A stretch of DNA of 64,000 nt from Triops longicaudatus (taxonomy: Eukaryota; Arthropoda; Branchiopoda; Notostraca; Triopsidae), in the NCBI GenBank assembly GCA_022885665.1, contig JAGQDJ010000030.1:549549-613548 (forward strand). The letters run 5' to 3'. Under the pieces are notes generated by a model. The model had not been told where the DNA came from. It searched no databases and worked only from the letters and a program-made list of their open reading frames with translations. The translations under genes and the position numbers were made by a program. Below are positions 13,801 through 24,258 of this stretch, one piece after another; position 1 is the stretch's first letter, and every line of letters starts with the position of its first letter.

Positions 13801-16338
13801 GCAAGCGCACAGGCACCAAGCGCAAAAACAGGGAGAAAAGGGAGGAGGGAGATGGGGAGAAACGAGAAAAAGCAGAGGGGAAAAACCGACGTGCAGAACG
13901 CTAGCAAAAGGAAGCGTTCGTTCGGTTTGGGAAAGCGCAAACCGCGGGTCCCAAGCTTGCTGGAAGGCTTCGGCTTTAGCCAGGCGTGACGTCATAATGC
14001 TATGGCATGCTGTTCTAACAAAGAAATGCGGGTCCCTTATCAGGGCTTCTCGGGGTGCAAATTTCAGTAAATTCCATTGGTGGGATGCGAGGGTAATGCG
14101 TATTATGGTGCACTGTAGGCAGTATAATGTGCAGTTCCCCTATTTTCTGGGCTATTGTAAGTAACGGCAGACCTAAAATGAACAGCCAACAAATACCGTT
14201 GATTTCAAGGTTACACGGCGGTTGAAAGTAGGCCCGAATAAGTACGGTTCACCCGCAACCGTGCTGCCCATAGACTCGGTCGTGTTTTATGAGCTTTCTG
14301 TACTAATTAGGACCAAATACCATTCCCGACATATGGAGAAATATTATTCGAGGTTTATGTAACCAAGCTTTTCGAAAGCTAGTTAGCACGAAGATTGTAA
14401 ACTCATAAAAGAGCGATGGGCTTTAAACAAATGACAGCGAATGAAAATTTAGACACGCTATTTTGACCTAAGCCTATTTCTGACAGAAAAACGTGCATTA
14501 TTGGGTTTCTGTATCAGAAGTTAATTAAAGCTGCATTGATGACTATGCTATACGTGTCAGTGGCTATCCTAGAAGCAAAATTAAGCAAGTGTTGTTTCGG
14601 AAAAAAAAACGCACTAGATCCAGCTACGTCGTTATACAGATTGTGAACACACCTTAGACTTTGGAGTTACCTACTTTATTGACTGCAAGGTATTTGACAG
14701 AGGTCGAGAAGAGAGCTAGTGCACGAATACGAAGGAGCAGCCCACAAGAATACTTAAGATAAGTGTTAATGACGCATTTACGAAGCCAGTGGCTTACGTT
14801 ATCGTAAGTTTCTGATTTTGCTACGCTGCATCATAACCTATGCCTTTTTATGTAATACAACAAGGCAAAGCTTAACCCCTTTTAATCAAATCATTTTTAA
14901 TCTGCTGACATGTTATTAGTACTGGCTCAATTGATAGCAACTTTTTTCGGATATTCACTTGCTCATCAAAACTCACGCCTGTTGACTCACTAAATATATT
15001 TTAAAAAATCTACTGACGAAAAAAGCTAAGACTCTTGAAAACTTTCGCTTTTCCTCGCTTCACCTATTAGAAAGTTAAGTACCCTATTTAATGTAATAGT
15101 TTCCGGTACTCGGTGCAGAGTACGGAATTCGTTTCGTACACAAGAATGCTTAGTTTAAATGGACCCTTTCTCTCACTTTTTGCTCGGTTTTCACGCTTTT
15201 CACCTTAAATGAGTCTTCATGTAAAAGGGAATGTGTGAGTACGATAATGGAAAACGCAACGAAGCGTCTAACTTACCGTTATTCTCCGTATCGGAGTCGC
15301 TTAAGCAGTCGGCCCAATTCGGCCCTTTTCCATGAGTACTTTCAGGCGTTAAAGGGAGCAAACCCACATCTTCCAAGTTCGGATCTAATTTCCCGTAAGT
15401 GTGATCCGAAGCTGCCCAAGATTCAGCCAATCCTCGACGCAACGAACTTGCCAGCTTCGGCCGGTTCGGCGTCGTCTTTTGCGAGGGAGGAGTCCATAAC
15501 CCTATCTGGTCTCCCCATTGGGTGTCACTCCTTAAGCTCGACCCTCTTGAAATAAAAATTAAATTCAGAATTAGTACTGAAGCTTCGACAAAATTATTAC
15601 TAAACTGACAAATATACATTGAATGCACTGGATATTACATTTTATACTGCAGAATTCGTATTAAATTTTCGATTTTTGGGCGCGAAATATCGAGTACATA
15701 CGTATTTTACTTAAGTATTCGAAAAAGGTATTCAAGTACTTTTCTGTAGGGGACGATACTGGACTGGTAGTAGTTTCGGGTTTGAACTCGGTCAAAATCC
15801 GGTAAATGACCGGCGTTCCAGCGACATCAATTGGCGTCTTGCCTTGAATATTAGGCAATTTCGGGTCTGCGTTGTGTTGTAACAATAAGTGGACCACGGG
15901 AAAATGGCCATTAATGCAGGCATCGTGAAGAGGCGTGAAACTGTCTAAGCCCAGGGCGTTAGCATTTGCTCCGTTCTGCAAAAGCGCACGACAAGCCTCG
16001 AAATGGCCCCGGTTTGCGGCTTCGTGCAAAGGCGTCCAGCCTGCAAAATCCGTAGCGTCGACAGGCGCGCCTTCAGCAATTAATTGTTTAATGCGCTTAT
16101 GATCTCCTTTGATGGCAGCGACGTGCAAAGGAGTTTCGCCCCTTTGGTTGCGACGGAGCAAACTTTTAGGAGTCGAAGGTGAGCCTAAAACATGTCGTCT
16201 GTTCCTCTGAGCAGCTTCTTTGTCACATTTCGGACTTTCTGACGACATTTGGAGCAACAGAGCCATTTGCTGACGCTCAGTGAGTGGTTTGGCTTTTTCT
16301 GGATGAGAGCCTGGGTAGGAATAGTCCGCACCTTCCAT
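7824..16338 (-). CDS. ANKRD11: ANKRD11/ANKRD12-family ankyrin-repeat chromatin cofactor, compact form
   Basis: Nuclear ankyrin-repeat cofactor of the ANKRD11/12 family, which in vertebrates binds p160 coactivators and histone deacetylases. Exons: 16338-15711, 15543-15277, 13251-13158, 10112-8885, 8759-8295 and 8003-7824; phases agree and give 953 aa. Residues ~65-170 hold four ankyrin repeats (for example NQRGETPLHVAAIKGD, FAGWTPLHEAANRGH). The middle (exon 10112-8885) is a Ser/Glu/Lys-rich disordered region. The last ~200 residues match the family C-terminus closely: YVLAGNSASRLSVPMMSPPP, EKLVLSVEQEILRVHGRAAR, FLSWLQDVDDKWEKIK and the end VPMVHVSDDFDLLPA. The first coding exon begins at an acceptor (16347) eight bases upstream of the ATG, so a 5' UTR exon lies further upstream. 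Vertebrate members exceed 2,000 aa, so the disordered centre is much shorter here. ANKRD11 and ANKRD12 cannot be told apart, and an invertebrate single-copy ancestor is likely. Confidence 0.9.
10113..13157 (-). other. ANKRD-family gene, intron 3
   Basis: A 3.0 kb intron. It contains a hairpin-forming inverted repeat TGCCCAAA...TTTGGGCA (10331-10338 and 10343-10350) and the A-rich tandem repeat listed separately. ORFs inside it are short and have no recognisable similarity. I see no nested gene. Confidence 0.6.
11081..11140. repeat. Three imperfect 20-bp A-rich tandem repeats
   Basis: Three consecutive units of about 20 bp, each starting GAAAT or GAAAA and continuing as A-rich sequence with TATAAAAAA, differ at a few positions. 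They lie in intron 3 of the ANKRD-family gene. This is simple-sequence expansion with no sign of function. Confidence 0.75.
13252..15276 (-). other. ANKRD-family gene, intron 2, with a GC-rich block
   Basis: A 2.0 kb intron. The segment ~13,790-13,995 stands out from its AT-rich surroundings: it is purine-rich on the plus strand, contains several CpGs and ends in a perfect palindromic CRE. Two overlapping ORFs there (13714-13989 and 13787-14164) are rich in Lys, Arg and Gln and look compositional rather than coding. The rest is unremarkable. Confidence 0.55.
13987..13994. promoter_or_regulatory. Palindromic CRE (TGACGTCA) beside a GC-rich block
   Basis: A perfect 8-bp cAMP-response element palindrome (CREB/ATF consensus) at the edge of a ~200 bp CpG-containing, purine-rich segment inside an ANKRD-gene intron. 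The setting would suit an internal promoter or enhancer for a shorter transcript containing the downstream exons 13251-7824. An isolated 8-mer is expected about once per 65 kb by chance, and the same 8-mer occurs in an RBM12 exon, so this is only a candidate. Confidence 0.3.
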
Positions 16339-16346
16339 GATTAGCG

Positions 16347-17551
16347 CTGCAATAGTAAAAAAAAAGACTGGTCAGTTATCGAGGATTTTACGAGTGTAAC
16401 TGAATTATCAGGATATTAGAAGCTTACGATATAATGTAGAAAAGAGCACGTTATACTAATTCACTAAAAAGTGAAATTAACACCGGGGTTTTGAGATTAA
16501 ATAAATATTTATTTCGCACGAGGTAAGGACAACACATAGCAAAACGAGAAAGGCGGACTAAAATTGGCGGGAACTGAAGGAGAAGGCTGCATTCCTAAAA
16601 GGGTAGGGAACATATTTCAAAATGGCACCCAAGATACTAAAGGCTTGTCTGCTGGTGCCTCTTTCAACAACCCGAGACACTTTTTTAATCGTTTTTGCGG
16701 AAAAGAGGAATTCTCTGAACGTAGACTACTTTTGCGGTGCGTGAATATAAAACGTAAATAATAAGGAAACACGTAAGTTTTGGAGAGCGTAGTTTGGTTC
16801 GCGTAGAAAATTTCCAAATAGTAAACGAAGGCGAACTGCGCAGTGTTATTTGCATCGCACTATAGCTTTTAATTTTCGATAGATTTTATTTATTTTTGAC
16901 CTTTGCGTTACATTCTATATGGGCTTATTTTATATTAAGGTAAACCAAAGCAAAAGCTCTCTTCCCAACAATAAGCAAATGCTTACGGTGGTATAAGATA
17001 CGGAAAAAGAAAAGGTGGTATAACAAAGGAAAAATTCACTTTCGGAATTAATGTTGGAAATTGCGCGAAAAGTTTCGGAATGCTTTCGTGAAAAATACTA
17101 TTTTTTATTTTGTAAACTATAACTTCTTACTTAATTGTTATTACTTATAGTTTTTCTGTAGCGGAATAAAGGATTTTAAATTGTTTGAATTTTCGATCTC
17201 GAATGAGTCGAAAGTCTTTGATCTATCATAAAGATTTTTGCACTTAATATTGTTTCTCTTACATACGAATGATGCTTATTTGAACATTTAAATTTCTTTT
17301 TCTATTAAAACTGCGCGAAGTAAATCGAAATCGCGGCCAAATTAGTCATGAATTTGGAGACCGCATTAGACTGTTGAGGTCCGTGAGCCTGTATTAGAAG
17401 ACTCCGCGTAATTCGAGAGAAATCGCGTGAAAAAGGGACCGTCTCATTTGAATTCGAGGTTCGGAGCTTAGAACTTCAAAAGTTCCTACAAGAAAAATAC
17501 ACAACAAACAATTTCAAGACGTGATGAATTGATTTACAGCAAACTAGTCTA
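16347..17551. promoter_or_regulatory. Head-to-head promoter region between the ANKRD-family gene and SPG7
   Basis: 1.2 kb separates the first coding exons of two divergently transcribed genes. It must hold the 5' UTR exon(s) of the minus-strand gene and the SPG7 promoter, with start sites probably near 17,350-17,540. An E2F-like sequence TTGGCGGGAA occurs at 16564-16573. Two ORFs of about 65 codons in this interval show no similarity to anything I recognise. Confidence 0.45.
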
Positions 17552-20500
17552 ATGAATTCCAATTGTAAATTACTGTTTCAACTACAGCCTGCTTGGAAAC
17601 ATATTCCAAGGTCGATTCAGCCCTTGTCATCTTCACGTTATCTCCGTAATGACACGAGAAACGTTCGATTGCTTCCAAATCGAGTTGGTGACGTAATTGT
17701 GAACCTACGAAGAAACTTTTCCTCTAAAGTATTACAGTAAACTAACATTTTCAAATGCTTACTAATTTATTTAATTTATAATAGGCATTAGAGCGAAAAC
17801 TTGTGGCAGAATATGTAGGCGTTTGCGCGCTGGTGAAAAGATCGGGAATTAAAAACATTCAACAACTCGTGAACGGAAATCGCAAGTTTCTGCACACGAC
17901 TTCCTCCTACAACCAATCTAACCAAGCTGGAGGAGGCAGAGAAGGAGGCAAGAAGCCCAATGATGATAAAGATGACAATAAATTTTCGTCCACGCTTTCA
18001 AAAGCTTTATTATGGATGTTAACGGGTTACATGTTCATTGCCATCATTTCACTGCTTTTCCCTGGCACGAATCAACCGGAGGTTTAATTTTTTACATTTT
18101 CGTAAATTTTTACACATTTTTCTCAAATATTCTTTTCGTTTTCACGTAATTAAGGTGGTGCGCTACGTTTCGTGGAACGAATTCGTCCATCATATGCTCG
18201 CCAAAGGCGAAGTAGCTGAAGTTATCGTCAGACCGGACATAGATATAGTTACTATAATTCTTCATGATGGAGCGGTCGTTAAAGGTCGCAAAGTAATGTT
18301 GTTTGAAGAAAAAAATAGTCTTTGAAAAAGGAAAAAATATTTTTTAAAAAACTAAATAAATGGAAATTTATTTTCGTTTTAGATGGAGCATAAAACGTTT
18401 CACATGAATATCGTCGATATTCAAAGATTCGAAGAAAAATTACAAATGGCACAAGATCGGTTAGGCATTCGCCCAGATCAACGTGTTCCCATAATCTACG
18501 AGCGAGGTACCGATACCGCCGGAAGATTACTAACGTCGCTGATCGTTGTAGCCATTCTTATTTCCTTACTTTCGAGAAGCAAAAGTATCCGTTCAACTTT
18601 CTCTCCTGATAACTTTGTAAGTAATGTCTTTAGTTGCATTCCATCCCTTTGCGTAGCGTTTCCTTATTGTGCATTTTATAAATTTTTGCTGTCACTTTAG
18701 TGGTCTAGTATTGACACACAGAATTTACAATTAAACAATTGAACTTATTTTTCTTAAACTTGAAGCCCACTTTAAGTTAAAAATTAGTTTGTGTTTTGTA
18801 AAACAGTTTTTTATGAATAGTTTAGCAAATTTTGTTAAATACGTTGAAATTTTTTGCTAATATTAGAATTTGATGCGTTTTTAGTTTAATAACAAAACAC
18901 GTCGGATTGAGTTGGAACTAACAAAGTGTTATTTAAAAATTGTAGACGCAGATGAGTCGAGCCAAGTTTACGCTCATCGATCCCCTCCTTGGTGGCAGCA
19001 AAGGCGTTCGCTTTACCGATGTCGCTGGCTTAAAAGAAGCCAAGCAAGAAGTATTGGAGTTTGTCGATTACTTAAAACGTCCTGATCATTACAAACGCCT
19101 GGGTGCTAAAGTTCCCCGAGGCGCTTTATTACTCGGTCCACCCGGGTGCGGCAAAACTTTATTAGCGAAAGCTGTTGCCACCGAAGCAAACGTACCTTTT
19201 CTTTCTATGAACGGATCTGAGTTTATTGAAATGATCGGTGGTTTAGGAGCCGCTAGAGTTAGGTAATTTCAGTTGTTGTTGTTTTTTTTTTAAGAAAAAT
19301 ATTACAAATAATCAGATCGCAAAAAAATGAAAATAAAAAGGTTAGACATTTTAAGATTATTTTATTTATCAGATATTTTCATAATTTCAAATTGTTTATT
19401 GCGCTGTTTTTTTCCCGATCTTTTCTTCAAAACGCAAAGTTAATTTTTTTCCTACTTGTGAAACTAAGTATTTGTTCACTTTAGGGATTTATTTAAAGAA
19501 GCCCGGAAGCGTTCACCATGTATTATCTATATTGACGAAATCGATGCGATTGGACGGCAAAGAAGCGAAGGGGGCGGATCCTTCGATGGAGCAGCTGGGG
19601 AAAGCGAACAAACGTTGAACCAGCTGTTGGTGGAAATGGACGGCATGGCCACGAAAGAGGGCGTTTTAATGCTAGCATCCACGAATCGAGCCGACGTTTT
19701 AGACAAAGTACGCCTAAAGTGTGATCTCTATGATTCGTATACGAAGAATTTATTTTTTATTATTTTTATTGTAAAGGAATTTAGCAAATTTTAGTTTTTT
19801 TTCTTTTCTTTTTTTTTACCGACGCAGGCATAATAGAATGTCAAACTGATCAGATTATCAAGATTTTTTTTTATAAAAATGATGAGTTAACTTTAATTTT
19901 GAATTTATCGATAATTTTCGTTGCACTTTCTAGGCTTTGTTGCGTCCAGGACGATTCGATCGTCACATCATGATCGAGTTACCAACCATGGAGGAACGTC
20001 GGGAAATTTTTGAGCATCATTTAAAGAGTATTAAGCTAGAACATCCTCCACAAAACTATTCTAGGCGATTGGCGGCTCTAACGCCCGGTTTCAGTGGCGC
20101 GGACATAGCAAATGTGTGCAACGAATCGGCCTTGCACGCAGCCCGTGAAAAAGCGAAGATCGTGGCGGGCCACGATTTGGAATACGCTATTGAACGAGTA
20201 GTGGGCGGAATTGAAAAACGATCGCAAGTCATCGCACCGGCCGAAAAACGCGTAGTCGCGTATCACGAGTCAGGCCACGCCCTCATTGGATGGCTACTAG
20301 AGCATACTGACGCTCTTTTGAAGGTGACAATCGTCCCTAGGACCAATCAAGCCTTAGGCTTTGCTCAGTACACGCCGACTGACAAGAAACTGTACTCCAC
20401 GGAAGAGGTAATAGTCATTTCACGAAATTCATTTTATTTTCTTTTTTTATTGTTTTTATATTTTTTAAATTTTCGAAACGAACTATGTCGACATTTCTAT

Positions 20501-21286
20501 TTTACTTTTCTTGTTTTTTTTTTTCGGTGATTTTTTTATTCAATTTACTTTGTTTTCATTAACTTATTTGTCTGTATTTATATTTTTTTTTTTAAAGCTT
20601 TTCGAAAGGATGTGTATGGCCCTTGGTGGACGGGTAGCGGAATCCATTACTTTCAACAGAATCACGACAGGAGCTCAAAATGACTTGCACAAAGTCACTA
20701 AAATTGCGTATGCTCAGGTAATTTTAGTTTTCTTTAGTGAAAAACTTTATGCATTGAAAATTCTGCATGTTATGTCATTCACTGCAGGTGCGATCTTATG
20801 GAATGAACCCGATTCTGGGTCCGATGTCATTTCCCGAAGGTGAGAGTCGTGACCTCGGAAGACGGCCGTACAGCAAAAAGCTAGCCAATACTATCGATGA
20901 AGAGGCACGGACTTTGATTTTCCAGGCTTATAAACGCACGGAAGAAGTGCTTATTCAGAACAGAGACAAACTTTCTAAGGTAATATTCAACAAAATTTCA
21001 TGTACAGCAGTGCTTCTCAACATTTTGCATTCGTTCACACTGCTTTAAAATATCTTTGATCTAAATGTGTTTATCTCTTGAATTTCGCAAATCTTAGCTG
21101 GCAGAAACCTTGTTGCAAAAAGAAACCCTGAATTACGCCGAAGTTGAAGCGATATTAGGACCACCCCCTCACGGTCCTAAGCAGAAAATAGACCCTTTGC
21201 AATTCGAAGCCATCATCAATGAGCAAGCCGGTGTCCAACCCGGCCGAGCGCCTCCCGTTCCCCGGCCGGAAAACTCCGAAGATTGA
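17552..21286 (+). CDS. SPG7: Paraplegin, mitochondrial m-AAA protease subunit
   Basis: ATP-dependent zinc metalloprotease subunit of the inner mitochondrial membrane m-AAA complex, with its catalytic domains facing the matrix. Exons: 17552-17728, 17785-18081, 18155-18292, 18383-18616, 18946-19262, 19485-19707, 19934-20407, 20598-20717, 20788-20979 and 21098-21286. Phases agree and the product is 786 aa (human paraplegin 795 aa). In order: an Arg-rich, acid-poor targeting sequence (residues 1-60); transmembrane segments at ~133-152 and ~252-268 flanking the FtsH-extracellular domain; Walker A GPPGCGKT (346-353); Walker B IIYIDEIDA; the second region of homology ending RPGRFDRH; zinc site HESGH (573-577); and the later Asp ligand in AQNDL. 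The paraplegin-type signatures IGGLGAARVR and GPPPHGPK favour SPG7 over AFG3L1/2. The start codon is the first ATG of the targeting exon. No catalytic residue is missing. Confidence 0.96.
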
Positions 21287-21341
21287 AAAATTGTACAGAA
21301 ACCCCTTAGTTTTTCTCTGTATGCGACGAACTTTAGTAAGA

Positions 21342-21347
21342 AATAAA
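21342..21347 (+). terminator. SPG7 polyadenylation signal
   Basis: AATAAA 56 nt after the SPG7 stop codon, followed by a T-rich stretch. It is the only clear signal before the opposing RBM12 3' end. Confidence 0.7.
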
Positions 21348-21418
21348 GCTAAGTTGAATAATACTCTTGCATTTCTTTGAAATCTAGGAATTACGAGACT
21401 TGGGTTTTTTTACTTCAT

Positions 21419-21424
21419 TTTATT
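21419..21424 (-). terminator. RBM12 polyadenylation signal
   Basis: AATAAA on the minus strand about 97 nt downstream of the RBM12 stop. The two opposing signals in this 234-nt gap are only about 70 nt apart. Confidence 0.6.
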
Positions 21425-21520
21425 TTTCTTCCACAAATGAAGTCAACACGTTCGTTTCGAACAACGCAAACCTTTTCTGGCAAAAAATAAAAAATTCCAT
21501 GCTCTCCTTCAGCATCATCT

Positions 21521-24258
21521 TTACAACAATGTCATCTTTATTGTTCTGCCCCAAATAGTGGCATTCTGCAAAACGTGGAAAGCTCGTTCTGCTTGTTCAG
21601 GTGTAGGGAAGGCGATGCGTGCGTCACCTGTTGGCTGCCCTGTTTCATTGTACCTTCTGAGGACCGATTCCTTCGTTACATCAAAGCCGTCGAAAAACTG
21701 CAAGATTTCTTTGATTCCCGCTTTATACGGTACATTCGTTATACCCAAAACACACCCAGGTCGTCCAAATCCATCTACCTGCACCACATCGCCACCACCA
21801 CCCATAGGTGGCCCACGTTGTTGCCTAGGTCCGCCACCCGGTGGTCCGTAATAGTCTCCCCGCCCATGAGGTGGTCCGTCCATGGGTGGCCTGTCTCCTC
21901 CATCGCCATAACCGTTGAAAGACGGCCTCCTGGCTGGTAAACCTGGATTGGGCAGCTGAATGCCCAAGATGTCGCTAGCGCCTTCAATGGAAATCGAGCG
22001 CACATGGACAGTCTTGCCTCCCATAAATGTCCCATCTTTGCTCAACGCCCTATGGGCGTCGTCCAAGTTGGCAAACTCACAAATAGCGTCTCCTACCGGT
22101 AATCGATTTTGGTCCATCAAAACCTGAACTTTCAAGGGCACGACGCCCACATCGGAAAAGAAGTCATACACGTCTCGTTCTCCTACCACCGGTAACAATC
22201 CTTTCATCAACACGAAACCCGAGAGGACCATATCAGGTCCGCCCATCGGACCTACCGGTCCCGCCGCCATTCGATCATGTGGGTGTGGCGGCATATCATG
22301 CACACCTCCTCTCATTTCCATATTTATGTTAGCTCGTTTCGCCTTTTCGATTTCGTCAATAGGAACAAACGCCGTGGGCAAATTTTGGTCAAAAACACGT
22401 ACGCCTTTCCTGCCTTCCCGCACGAGGGCGTTGGCGTCATGCCTCGACGCTAGACGCACATAGGCAATGCCCCAGGGCCTGTTAGGTTCTTGAGACACAT
22501 TCCGGTCGATGACGATGTCATCAATGGCCACAAAACGCATAGCATGCGCAATATCTTGCGGCTGCATATCGGGCGTGACGTCACGAATCGCCACACACGA
22601 GTCTCGAAACATGGCTAGGTCGACGTTCTGCGAGGGCATAAACGAATTGACAGCTTGGTCAAAGACAAAATCCGGCACGTGGTACACGTTTACGATTTGG
22701 CCACGGTGACGTTCGCCGTTTTTGAGCAACGCACGCTGCTTATCTTGTTCCCGCGTAAATTTTACATACGCAATGCCGAACCGGAACCCATCGATATTGT
22801 TAATCATCTTAATACCAGAGTTCGGGATCAAAATCCCCCTAAAGAACTCCCGTACGTCTTTGTAAGAAATGTCGCTGTGCAGCATGCGCACTTGGACTGA
22901 AGTGTCAGCTTCGGGAAACTCTTCCCCACGGCGCTGTCGTCGCATCATTTCAAATTCGTCCACCGGTTCGTTACTGCCACCTCGGTTAAAATTACCGTTA
23001 TCGCGATTATCACCGTCTCTTCCACCTCGATAAGGACCTTCGCCGAAATTACCAGGTCCTCCTTGCGGCCCGTAGTTGCCGTTATTCCCTTGTACGGGCG
23101 GTAACGGCAGAAGCCCACCTCTTCCTAAATTTTCCATGACGTTATTGCTCAAACGAAGTCCGTCAGGTAATGGCATGCCTGAATTCTGTTCCATCATTCT
23201 GGCTCTTCCTTCGCCTCCACTTTCTTTAAATCGGCCTCCTCGGCCACTACGACGATCCGGTGACGGAGACCGATGTCTAGCACGATCTCTTTCCCTGCTC
23301 CTGGATCGGCTCCGATGACCACGTGGTCCTCCTCCACGCCGATGATCGCGGTGACGGTCTTTGCTGTCTCTGTCCCGGTCTCTGCCTCCAGGGCCTCTTC
23401 CGCCATCGCGGTGACGATCTTGTTCGGGTTCGTCCATTTCTTGCGGAGGATAATAGCCACCCCCTTGTGGTTGGAGCGGACCTTGGTGACCTTGCGGGCC
23501 CATCATCATGCCCTGAGGGCCAGCTTGTGGGTGGAGCATTCCTGGTTGCGACTGACCCGGCCCTCCACGCATTCCTTGCATGTTAGGGTGAAACATGGCA
23601 TTAGGACCGCCCGCTGGTCCGTAGTTCCCGCCCATATGTCCCATAGGGCCGTTACCGTAGCTAGGATTAGGTCCGCCCATACCTCCTGGATAAGCTCCGC
23701 CTCGGGTTTGGCCTTCTGGGCTCAACCGAGGGACTAAATTAGGCTGAGGGGCCATGTTCTGCATAGCTAGCGATTGTTGCTTGGCTTGGTCAATGACTTT
23801 TTGCATCTCATTGCGGGAACTGAGGAGCAATTTGACGGGAGAGCCTTTCAGCAAAGAGCCGTTCATGGACATGGCTTGTCGAGCATCTTCGTCCGTACTA
23901 AAAAGAGCGTATATAGTATCAGGCACGAGAAAAGATTTTAAAGAATCTCCAGTGTTTCACACTCCTCCCTAGTATGATGCCTTTTTGTGATTTTTTTCCC
24001 CACATTTTGAGTTTTTGGATCAATTGGAGAAAGCAGTGAATTTAGAGAACAGAGCTGATTGAGCAAGTTTGAAGCTGATAAGAGTTTAGAGCGTAGATTG
24101 TTGGGTTAACTATACCTGAAAGCAATGAAGGCATCGCCGAATTCCCCTCCGACAATATGGACCCCTCCTTCTGGGATAGCAAGACCGCGGAAAAATTGGC
24201 GAATATCGACCGCTGTGGCAGACCATGCCAAGTTTTGCAAACGTATAATAACGCTCAT
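21521..24258 (-). CDS. RBM12: RBM12 (SWAN)-family RNA-binding protein with five RRMs and an Arg/Ser-rich segment
   Basis: RNA-binding protein of the RBM12/RBM12B family, probably nuclear. Two coding exons, 24258-24116 and 23897-21521, join in phase to give 839 aa. The N-terminal RRM (residues 1-~80) closely matches RBM12: MSVIIRLQNL, IPEGGVHIVGGEFGDAFIAF, then TDEDARQAMS. Residues ~115-205 are Gly/Pro/Met-rich, and ~207-270 is Arg-rich with an RSRSRSRERDR core. Four further RRM-like units follow: ~380-460, ~480-560, ~607-690 and a C-terminal one (~760-839) that includes VLGITNVPYKAGIKEILQFF and PTGDARIAF, the best-conserved RBM12 C-terminal RRM. RNP motifs are degenerate, as is usual for this family of qRRMs. 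The intron falls inside RRM1. The proline-rich inserts of the vertebrate proteins are replaced here by Gly/Pro/Arg sequence. RBM12 versus RBM12B cannot be resolved. Confidence 0.9.

Noticed and set aside
13714..14164. Overlapping Lys/Arg-rich ORFs in ANKRD-gene intron 2
   Set aside because: Purine-rich composition explains the charge bias, three frames are open at once, and there is no similarity.
17552..21286. Assignment of the m-AAA protease to AFG3L2
   Set aside because: IGGLGAARVR, the FtsH-extracellular segment VSWNEFVHHMLAKGEV and the GPPPHGPK C-terminal motif match paraplegin better.
23076..23737. Plus-strand frames opposite RBM12
   Set aside because: They are antisense shadows of the Gly/Arg-rich RBM12 exon with no recognisable domain.
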